From NCBI GenBank assembly GCA_905210995.1, contig CAJLZE010000024.1:1-29594 (forward strand): 29,594 nt of DNA, in the 5' to 3' direction. The stretch is from an uncultured Anaerotruncus sp. (GTDB lineage: Bacteria > Bacillota > Clostridia > Oscillospirales > CAG-272). A program made the translations under genes and the position numbers. The notes below the pieces were generated by a model. That model was not told the origin of the DNA and searched no databases. It saw only the letters and a program-made list of their open reading frames with translations. Positions 23,312 through 29,594 of this stretch are shown here, piece by piece (the stretch's first letter is position 1; every line of letters starts with the position of its first letter).

Positions 23312-24379
23312 GTGTCAACTGCTGATCCGGTGGTGATGCCTTTGTCGCAACAAAACAGCCGTGCGCCGTCGTTTGCGGTGCTCTCTCTCAACCCTGCCGT
23401 TGACAGGGTGATATATCTTCATTCCGCCCTCGCGTCCGGCGGGCTGAACCGCGCGATCGCAACGCGGCTCGATCCCGGCTCGAAGGGGCTGAACGTGGCA
23501 ACGCTGCTCTCAAGGCTCGGCTGCGACGTGGAATATTACTCGTTTTCGGGCGGTATATACGGCGCCTTCTGTGAGGAACGCATATCCGGCGAAATGATAA
23601 GATCTTACTTTGTAAGGACATCGTGCGGATTGCGCGAAAACGTGAAGATCATCGACGGAGACGACGTTTGCACCGAACTCAACACACGCGGCGGACCGTA
23701 TTCGGAGGCCGAATGCGAAAGCCTTATCTCGGCGCTTGCCGGGACGCGCGCCGGGGTTGTGTGTTTGTGCGGAAGTATTCCACAGGGTGTGGAAAAGGGT
23801 GTGTATAACTCACTCATAGCAAAGCTCCGCGAAAAAGGCAAAATATGCGTGCTTGACTGCGACGGAGAGGCGATGAAGCTCGGCATCGAGGCTTTTCCAG
23901 ACATTATCAAGCCGAATCTGCGTGAAGCCGAGGAACTTTTTATTTCGTCGGGGCTCGAGATCTGCTCGGATTACCGGGTGATTCCTGTGGAAAACCCGTG
24001 GGAAAAGTACGGTAAAACCCGCCGGAAGGTCCCCGAGGCTGCCGAAAAAGCAGCGGCGATGTGTGGAGAGATCAGTGAATTCTTTTCGGTGCGTGTGCTC
24101 TGCACGCTCGGCGGTGACGGTGCGATATGCGCCGAACCGGGGAACGAAGACGTTCTTTTCTGCCCTGCGCCGCAAGTTGTGATGCGCGGATTTGCCGGAG
24201 CGGGCGACAGCTTTCTTGCGGCGTATCTATCCTCGTTTTTTTCGGAATCTTACAAAAACGACGGTGCGCGCGCGCTCGTTCGCGCCGTTGCCGCGGGGAG
24301 TGCCAAGGTCACTATAGACGGCAGCGGGATACCCGACGCGGAGGCGGTGGATAAAATGATGTCCGGCACCCCGAGCTGA
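23312..24379 (+). CDS. 1-phosphofructokinase/tagatose-6-phosphate kinase-type PfkB kinase
   Basis: This 355-aa PfkB-family kinase is of the FruK/LacC type, expected to phosphorylate a sugar phosphate. SLNPAVDRVI (25-34) is the typical opening of this subgroup, GSKGLNVA (56-63) the first signature, LCGSIPQGV and IKPNLREAEEL are mid landmarks, and FAGAGDSF (294-301) holds the predicted catalytic Asp299. A segment of about 30 residues around VIPVENPWEKYGKTRRK is extra relative to a usual 310-aa FruK. The GTG at 23312 follows GAGG closely; an ATG at 23336 is the alternative. No fructose PTS gene is nearby, so the substrate is uncertain. It sits between the origin and gyrA. Confidence 0.82.
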   Translation: MSTADPVVMPLSQQNSRAPSFAVLSLNPAVDRVIYLHSALASGGLNRAIATRLDPGSKGLNVATLLSRLGCDVEYYSFSGGIYGAFCEERISGEMIRSYFVRTSCGLRENVKIIDGDDVCTELNTRGGPYSEAECESLISALAGTRAGVVCLCGSIPQGVEKGVYNSLIAKLREKGKICVLDCDGEAMKLGIEAFPDIIKPNLREAEELFISSGLEICSDYRVIPVENPWEKYGKTRRKVPEAAEKAAAMCGEISEFFSVRVLCTLGGDGAICAEPGNEDVLFCPAPQVVMRGFAGAGDSFLAAYLSSFFSESYKNDGARALVRAVAAGSAKVTIDGSGIPDAEAVDKMMSGTPS

Positions 24380-24386
24380 GTGCCGG

Positions 24387-24406
24387 GACGGCGATGCCTC
24401 GCCGTC
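24387..24406 (+). other. Small hairpin between the kinase gene and gyrA
   Basis: GACGGCGA (24387-24394) pairs perfectly with TCGCCGTC (24399-24406) around TGCC. A second small inverted repeat, CATAC-AGT-GTATG, overlaps its end (24405 to about 24418). No T run follows, so it is not a good terminator; it might limit readthrough or stabilise the gyrA message. Confidence 0.4.
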
Positions 24407-24456
24407 ATACAGTGTATGATAATTAAAATTCGGAATATATTGAAAGGTACAGAATC

Positions 24457-27018
24457 GTGGAAACAAAAAAGGACCTGACATTCAAGGATCAGAAAATAGT
24501 CAACATCGACATGGAACACGAGCTAAAGCAGTCCTTCATCGAATATTCGATGTCGGTGATCACCTCACGCGCGCTGCCCGACGTCCGCGACGGCATGAAG
24601 CCCGGTCAGCGGCGTATACTCTGGGCTATGTATGAGGATCATCTTACGCACGACAAGCCCTTCCGCAAGTCGGCGACGACGGTCGGTAACGTGCTCGGCC
24701 GCTATCATCCTCACGGAGACAGCGCCGTGTACGGCACGATGGTGCGCATGGCGCAGGATTTCTCTCTCCGCTACCCGCTTATCGAGGGACACGGAAACTT
24801 CGGCTCAATAGACGGAGACGGAGCCGCCGCATACCGTTATACCGAGGCAAGAATGTCAAAGATCTCGGATGAGATGATGCGCGACATCGACAAGAACGTC
24901 GTTCCGATGATGCGCAACTTCGACAACAGGCTCGAAGAGCCGACCGTTCTTCCCTCGCGCTTCCCAAACCTGCTTGTGAACGGCACTGTCGGCATTGCCG
25001 TCGGTATGGCGACGAACATCCCGCCGCACAACCTCGGAGAGGTCATTGACGCTACGCTTTACCGCATGGACAACCCCGAATGCACGGTCGCAGACCTTAT
25101 GCAGTATATAAAGGGGCCCGACTTCCCCACTGCGGCGACGATATACGGCGTTAACGGCATACGCGAGGCGTATCTGACCGGCAAGGGGCGCATAATGGTG
25201 CGCGCACGCGCGAATATCGAGGAAGAAAAGCACCGCATAGTGGTCACGGAGATCCCGTACGGCGTGAACAAGAGCCTGCTTTGCGAGTCGATAGCCAACC
25301 TTGTCAAGGAAAAGCGCGTTGAGGGCATCACCGAGCTGCGCGACGAGTCGGGCAGAAACGGGATGCGCATAATCATAGGCTACCGCCGCGACGCGAACGC
25401 ACAGGTCATTCTCAATCAGCTCTACAAATATACTCAGCTTCAGGACACCTGCGCGGTGAATATGCTGGCGCTTCTTGACGGTGAGCCTAAGGTGCTGCCG
25501 CTGGCAAAGATACTTGACGCCTACATCGCGCATCAGGAATCGGTCATCATAAACCGCACGAAGTTCGACCTTGAAAAGGCACGTCAGCGCGCGCACATCT
25601 TTGAGGGCTACAAAATAGCGATCGACAATATCGACGAGATAGTGGCTCTTATGAAGTCGTCGCCTTCGATTCCCGAATCTAAGGTAAGGCTTATCGAAAG
25701 ATATCAGCTCTCCGACGCGCAGGCGCAGGCGATAGTCGATATGACGCTCGGCAGACTTACCGGCATGGAGCGCGAAAAGATAGAGGCGGAGCTGAAGAGA
25801 CTTTACGATCTTATAAGCGAGCTTGAAGGCATTCTCGGCGACATGGGCAAGGTCAAGGAGATCATCCGCAGCGAGATGACCGATATAAAGAACCGTTACT
25901 CCGACGCACGCCGCACCGAGATAGTCGAGGCTGCGGACGATATAGTGCTTGAGGATCTTATCGAAAAGCACGACTGCGTTATCACCATAACCCACACGGG
26001 ATACATCAAGCGCCAGCCTGCCGACACCTACACCGCGCAGCGCCGCGGCGGTAAGGGCATTATCGGCATGGCGACGAAGGATGAGGATTTCATCGAGCGC
26101 GTGCTCGTTATGAACAGCCACTCCTTCCTCATGATGTTCACCAACACCGGCAAGGTGCATATGCGCAAGGCGTATATGATCCCCGAGGCGGGACGCACCG
26201 CCAAGGGCTCGAATATAGTGAACATCCTCGAGCTTGAGCCGGGCGAAAAGATCACCGCCGTTATAGGCATCGACGGCTTTGAGGGCAGCAACGGTAAGTA
26301 TCTCACAATGGTGACGAAAAACGGCGTTATCAAGCGCACGCTGCTTTCGGAATACGAATATCAGCGTCGCGGCGGCAAGATCGCGATAGGTCTTGACGAG
26401 GGAGACGAGCTCGTGTCGGTAATGCTGACGCACGGCGAGAGCGATATCATCATTGCCACCGCCGACGGCTGTGCCGTCCGCTTCAGCGAAAGCGGCGCGA
26501 GAACGATGGGACGCACGGCGCGCGGCGTTATCGGAATACGCCTGCGCGATGGCGACTATGTTGCGGGTGTCGTTGCGGTCGATGATGCGAAAAAGCTCGT
26601 GACCGTTACCGAAAAGGGCTTCGGCAAGCGCACCGATTTTGAGGACTTCAGACTTATGAAGAACCGCGGCGGCTACGGCGTTGTGTGCCACAACGTTTCG
26701 GACCGCACCGGCAGGCTTGCGGGCATTGCGTCGGCATCCGATGAGGACGACCTGATGCTCATCACCGATTCCGGCACGATAATCCGCACACCGGTGAAGG
26801 ACATCCCCGTTTATTCGCGCAGCGCGGCGGGCGTTATCGTCATGAGAATGGCTGAGGGACAGTCGCTCGTGAGCTGCACGACGCTGCCGACCGAGCCGGA
26901 GGAGAGCGAGCCGACCCCCTCGGGCGAGGTGGAGGGCGCTCCCGCCGCAGAGGATATAAAGGTCGAGGACGCGCACCTTGTCAACCCCGAAGAGGCGAAT
27001 TGGAACGAGGAAGAATAA
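24457..27018 (+). CDS. gyrA: DNA gyrase subunit A
   Basis: This 853-aa subunit breaks and rejoins DNA. It starts at a GTG with GAAAGG nine bases upstream (24442-24447). The catalytic tyrosine is Tyr128 in AAAYRYTEAR. The GyrA-box QRRGGKG (528-534) opens the C-terminal DNA-wrapping domain and shows that this is gyrase, not topoisomerase IV. The quinolone-binding region reads HPHGDSAVYGTMVRMAQ (84-100): the Ser equivalent to E. coli Ser83 is kept (Ser89), but the usual acidic residue at position 87 is Gly93. The C-terminal tail is acidic. It lies on the opposite side of the origin from gyrB, and its promoter is probably the one upstream of the kinase gene. Confidence 0.97.
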   Translation: METKKDLTFKDQKIVNIDMEHELKQSFIEYSMSVITSRALPDVRDGMKPGQRRILWAMYEDHLTHDKPFRKSATTVGNVLGRYHPHGDSAVYGTMVRMAQDFSLRYPLIEGHGNFGSIDGDGAAAYRYTEARMSKISDEMMRDIDKNVVPMMRNFDNRLEEPTVLPSRFPNLLVNGTVGIAVGMATNIPPHNLGEVIDATLYRMDNPECTVADLMQYIKGPDFPTAATIYGVNGIREAYLTGKGRIMVRARANIEEEKHRIVVTEIPYGVNKSLLCESIANLVKEKRVEGITELRDESGRNGMRIIIGYRRDANAQVILNQLYKYTQLQDTCAVNMLALLDGEPKVLPLAKILDAYIAHQESVIINRTKFDLEKARQRAHIFEGYKIAIDNIDEIVALMKSSPSIPESKVRLIERYQLSDAQAQAIVDMTLGRLTGMEREKIEAELKRLYDLISELEGILGDMGKVKEIIRSEMTDIKNRYSDARRTEIVEAADDIVLEDLIEKHDCVITITHTGYIKRQPADTYTAQRRGGKGIIGMATKDEDFIERVLVMNSHSFLMMFTNTGKVHMRKAYMIPEAGRTAKGSNIVNILELEPGEKITAVIGIDGFEGSNGKYLTMVTKNGVIKRTLLSEYEYQRRGGKIAIGLDEGDELVSVMLTHGESDIIIATADGCAVRFSESGARTMGRTARGVIGIRLRDGDYVAGVVAVDDAKKLVTVTEKGFGKRTDFEDFRLMKNRGGYGVVCHNVSDRTGRLAGIASASDEDDLMLITDSGTIIRTPVKDIPVYSRSAAGVIVMRMAEGQSLVSCTTLPTEPEESEPTPSGEVEGAPAAEDIKVEDAHLVNPEEANWNEEE

Positions 27019-27109
27019 AAAACAGAAGAATGAGGACCGGGAGCCGCAGTACGGAGTGAGCCGGGACAGAGTGCGCTTGCATCTTTCGCAGGTCGTATCG
27101 GTGCTGTCC

Positions 27110-27141
27110 TTTGCGGGAGGAGCAGAGCCCCTCCCCTACGG
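27110..27141 (-). repeat. G-rich palindromic repeat, copy 6, inverted orientation
   Basis: The - strand reads CCGTAGGGGAGGGGC, TCTGCTCCTCCC, then GCAAA, identical to the first hairpin of the copy at 17828 and including the same tail. It lies 92 bases after the gyrA stop. The rest of 27019-27258 holds no gene that I can see apart from the hairpin described next. Confidence 0.85.
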
Positions 27142-27187
27142 GCTCAATACGGGCGAAGCGCGTGGCGAAGAGCCGTGACGGTCCCGT

Positions 27188-27221
27188 GTATGGGAGGGTG
27201 AGCGGGCTTGCTCTCCCATAC
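27188..27221. repeat. Hairpin related to the G-rich repeats
   Basis: GTATGGGAG (27188-27196) pairs perfectly with CTCCCATAC (27213-27221), with a further GAGC/GCTC-type pairing inside. GGGAGGGTGAGC resembles the right end of the repeat at 17828 read on the other strand. It lies just upstream of a lipoprotein gene and has no T run. Confidence 0.55.
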
Positions 27222-27258
27222 TAATGAAAAACAGCAAGATCAAAAAAGAGGCTGTCAG

Positions 27259-28116
27259 ATGGTAAAGAAAATATCCTTAATCACTGCGTTGCTGCTCACC
27301 GCGCTTATGCTCATGGCATCATGCGGGAACGGCGCGCCGGACATCTCTGAGGTGAAGGACGATTTTATCGCGCTTATCGACGCGTCGCGCGAGGTCAACG
27401 ATATCTTTTTCGGCGAGGGGCTGCCGACGTATCCGCGCACGGGCACCGACGGAGTCATGAAGTATGATGAGGCAAGCGGTGTGTATTATATCTATTATGA
27501 AGACACCGATTCCGGAAAAATACTCAAATACTACGATAAAGACGAAAAGGTGAACAAATATCTCTCGGTGCGCGGGTTTGCCGACGGCGAAACCCCCGAC
27601 GAGGGCTATGTTTACAAAAAGGGGAACGAATATTATTACCCCACCGAATACACCGAGCCCGAGGGCGTCGGGATATACGATTCGTCCTCTCCGATATATT
27701 ACGACTATGTGCGCTACGACTGCAAATATCAGAGCGTTGACGACATAAAGGCGCTCGCCTCAAAGGTGTATTCAAAGGCGTATCTCGACTCGGTCTATTC
27801 GACCATGTTCGACGGCTTTGCCGAGGACGGCATCGGTCTTGTCCGCGCGAGATACATGAACGACGAGAGCGGGCAGAGCACCTTCTTTCTCAAATCGAAC
27901 GAATTCAAGCCGCTGTTTGAAAAGCAGACCGAATACGACTATTCGACCATGAAGATAGTCGGCTCGGGCAAGCACGGCAGCGTGACCGTCGAAATGGAAG
28001 CCGACGGGAAATATATTGACTACGAAACGCTTGAGGTAAAGACCGGGCGGGTGAAGAAGCAGCTCAAATTCGTGCGCGAGAGCGGCGAATGGAGGCTTGA
28101 CACTCCGACATACTGA
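27259..28116 (+). CDS. Small surface lipoprotein of unknown function
   Basis: This 285-aa protein is a predicted lipoprotein: signal MVKKISLITALLLTALML, then MASC with Cys22 as the lipid anchor. The ATG at 27259 is chosen because AAGAGG lies about six bases upstream and the signal peptide starts there; an upstream in-frame ATG at 27208 would add 17 polar residues ahead of it. The mature part is rich in Tyr and Asp (YYIYYEDTDSGKILKYYDK, YYYPTEYTEPEG). The stretch SVDDIKALASKVYSKAYLDS faintly resembles IseA-type cell-wall hydrolase inhibitors, but this is weak. It sits 45 bases before an ECF transporter gene, so the two may form one unit. Confidence 0.75.
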   Translation: MVKKISLITALLLTALMLMASCGNGAPDISEVKDDFIALIDASREVNDIFFGEGLPTYPRTGTDGVMKYDEASGVYYIYYEDTDSGKILKYYDKDEKVNKYLSVRGFADGETPDEGYVYKKGNEYYYPTEYTEPEGVGIYDSSSPIYYDYVRYDCKYQSVDDIKALASKVYSKAYLDSVYSTMFDGFAEDGIGLVRARYMNDESGQSTFFLKSNEFKPLFEKQTEYDYSTMKIVGSGKHGSVTVEMEADGKYIDYETLEVKTGRVKKQLKFVRESGEWRLDTPTY

Positions 28117-28161
28117 CCCGCGTGGGATCCCCGGCTTTCACGGAACGGACGGTGACGCCAG

Positions 28162-29529
28162 ATGAAAGAAAAAAAGAATAAAAGTGCCGGCAGCCCGACG
28201 GTCATCGGCGAGAATGCGCCCGTGACCGTGTCGGCGGACGGTGCCGGTGCGCGCCGAAAGAACGCGGCGTCGAGGCGTATCCTTCGCCGCCTTACCGTAA
28301 CGGCGGTATGCACCGCATTTGCGGTGGTGCTGAAGTGCTTTACCAACTTGGCGCTCAACCTTCCCGGGCTCGGGATAAAGATCGGTCTCGGTGGGATATT
28401 CAATTTCTTTCCGGCAGCGCTTTGCGGTCCGCTCTGGGGCGGCGCTGCAAGTGCGCTGACCGATCTTATCGGTCACTTCATAGCGCCGGACGGTGCGTAC
28501 ATCCCGTGGCTGACGGTCACGGCGTTTATGGGCGGCTGCATTGTGGGCGTTTTGTGGCGCATTTCGACGCGGCGCACCTCTCACACGCTTCGTGTGGCGA
28601 TGTTTTCGGTGTTTCTTGTTCTGCTTTCCTTCGGCGTTTGCACTAACGGTGCGCTGCAAAGGGACGGCGTTACATCGGGTGTGATAGCAAAGCAGGCCGC
28701 GCTGCCTACGCGCGGTGAGCTTGACGGCATGCCGCTCTCGCCGCTCTCGCGCTTTGTCGTGGGGCTCTCACGCTATTCAAAGGATTCGAAAAATCTGACG
28801 CTCTGCGGCGTTCCGAAAGGCGCCGAGGCGATACCCGCGTCGGTCTCCGTAAACGGCGAGATGCGCAACGTCACGTCGGTCGCGTCGGGGGCGCTCGAGG
28901 GTGTCGGCGGCACGCTTATGATACCCGAAACGGTTAAGACCATAGCCGACGATGCGCTCGGCAGCTCGGGCGCGAGACCTGTGATAATCGGCAAGTCGGG
29001 CAGCGCGGCTGCTGCGTTTGCAAAGAGCGCGGGACTTGAGTTCCGCGAGTCGGACGGTGAGGCTGCCGGCGATGTGCTGTCGGTCGAAAATGCCGCGGAG
29101 CACGAGATGCTTAGCATCGACGGCTTTTCGTTCGGTCAGTCGGACACGTACCGCAAAAACCTTGCCTCAAACATAAACATCGTTGTGTTCGGCAGCATAC
29201 TTGCGGGCTCGTGCGGCATGATATTCATTATTCTCAACCTTATCGTGACCGCGCTGCCTATCGGCAAGGGCGAGGACGGCGAGGAACGCGCGTTCTCCTT
29301 CCTCAAGATAGCGATCTGCGTTACGGTGTCGGGGCTTTTTGTCACGACGGTCAACACCTTCATCCTTCGCGCGTTTATTCCGGCGTGGGGCGACCGTGCG
29401 CTGCTTGTGCTGCTGATACCGCGCATTGCCGAGGAGGTAGTCGTGCGGCTCATTCAGGCGTACATAATTTCGCTTCTCTGGGGAGCCGTCGGTTCCGGCA
29501 GAGCAGGCAGCATCCTCAAAAAACTCTGA
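28162..29529 (+). CDS. ECF transporter S component with a large extracellular insertion
   Basis: This 455-aa protein has the substrate-binding subunit fold of energy-coupling-factor vitamin importers, closest by eye to the folate family. Residues 41-160 hold the first membrane helices with GIKIGLGGIFNFFPAALCGP (71-90), LWGGAASALTDLIGHFIAPD (91-110) and GAYIPWLTVTAFMGG. Residues about 336-366 and 378-440 supply the last helices, ending PRIAEEVVVRLIQAYIISLL. Between them, about 163-335 form a predicted extracellular insert absent from ordinary S components of about 180-200 aa. Within it, LMIPETVKTIADDALG and VIIGKSGSAAAAFAKSAGLE (252-293) look like a BspA-type leucine-rich repeat. The N-terminal 40 residues are polar and probably disordered. 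No EcfA or EcfT is in the window, so a shared energy module is expected. Confidence 0.8.
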   Translation: MKEKKNKSAGSPTVIGENAPVTVSADGAGARRKNAASRRILRRLTVTAVCTAFAVVLKCFTNLALNLPGLGIKIGLGGIFNFFPAALCGPLWGGAASALTDLIGHFIAPDGAYIPWLTVTAFMGGCIVGVLWRISTRRTSHTLRVAMFSVFLVLLSFGVCTNGALQRDGVTSGVIAKQAALPTRGELDGMPLSPLSRFVVGLSRYSKDSKNLTLCGVPKGAEAIPASVSVNGEMRNVTSVASGALEGVGGTLMIPETVKTIADDALGSSGARPVIIGKSGSAAAAFAKSAGLEFRESDGEAAGDVLSVENAAEHEMLSIDGFSFGQSDTYRKNLASNINIVVFGSILAGSCGMIFIILNLIVTALPIGKGEDGEERAFSFLKIAICVTVSGLFVTTVNTFILRAFIPAWGDRALLVLLIPRIAEEVVVRLIQAYIISLLWGAVGSGRAGSILKKL

Positions 29530-29594
29530 TTTTTTAGGGCTCGGGTGACGTTGGTGCGGATTCTGAGCTTCATACCCTGACGGTAGGCGGGGAA

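Noticed and set aside
24380..24456. Intrinsic terminator or separate promoter for gyrA
   Set aside because: The hairpin lacks a T run, and no -35/-10 pair with good spacing is visible. Transcription from the kinase promoter is more likely.
24856..26976. A 706-codon open frame on the - strand opposite gyrA
   Set aside because: It is fully antisense to a certain gyrA gene. Its translation is Arg/His/Val-rich with no recognisable domain. Biased codon use in gyrA leaves this frame free of stops.

Overview
The window spans a chromosomal replication origin of a bacterium in the class Clostridia (Firmicutes/Bacillota), most likely an uncultured gut-type member of Eubacteriales/Oscillospirales. The evidence is the gene set dnaA, dnaN, recF, remB (DUF370), gyrB and gyrA, a Firmicutes-style DnaA-trio origin between dnaA and dnaN, several lipoproteins with Gram-positive-type signal peptides, an ECF-type vitamin transporter subunit, and strong sigma-A promoters of the form TGATATAAT. 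Coding sequence is fairly GC-rich, intergenic promoters are AT-rich, and ATA is used often for Ile. No tRNA, rRNA or CRISPR array was seen.

Left part (1-12213, all + strand): a nutrient-uptake region. It holds a ribokinase-like PfkB kinase, a cysteine-type sulfatase, an RDD membrane protein, and a complete carbohydrate-type ABC importer (ATPase, two permeases, solute-binding lipoprotein). Two more lipoproteins follow: a staphylococcal-nuclease-like protein with C-terminal OB-fold-like domains, and a 743-aa protein of Ig-like and OB-fold-like modules ending in three ~103-aa repeats. The gap between the last permease and the binding protein holds two 92-bp tandem repeats with perfect hairpins plus a G-rich palindromic element. 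The region ends at a convergent junction with one intrinsic terminator for each strand (12231-12337).

Centre (12397-23168, all - strand): a zinc-ribbon/CFI-box protein, a GtrA-family membrane protein, cysS, gyrB, a REP-associated tyrosine transposase (RAYT), remB, recF, dnaN and dnaA. The RAYT sits between remB and gyrB and is bracketed by copies of a G-rich palindromic repeat. Related copies lie elsewhere in the window, and the one right of the origin is in the opposite orientation. The dnaA-dnaN gap carries a clear origin unwinding module: seven in-register DnaA-trios, a GTGG spacer and two abutting DnaA boxes, plus a further perfect DnaA box and other repeats.

Right part (23312-29529, + strand): a 1-phosphofructokinase-type PfkB kinase behind a consensus promoter divergent from that of dnaA, then gyrA, a small unknown lipoprotein, and an ECF transporter S component with an unusually large predicted extracellular insertion carrying a BspA-like leucine-rich-repeat segment. 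gyrA and gyrB are thus on opposite sides of the origin. The usual rpmH-rnpA neighbours of dnaA and the small yaaA gene between dnaN and recF are absent.

Genes either side of the origin are co-directional with replication for about 9 kb to the left and 6 kb to the right. The uptake region from 1 to 12213 points toward the origin and is head-on to the leftward fork. All functional calls rest on reading motifs by eye; no database search was possible.
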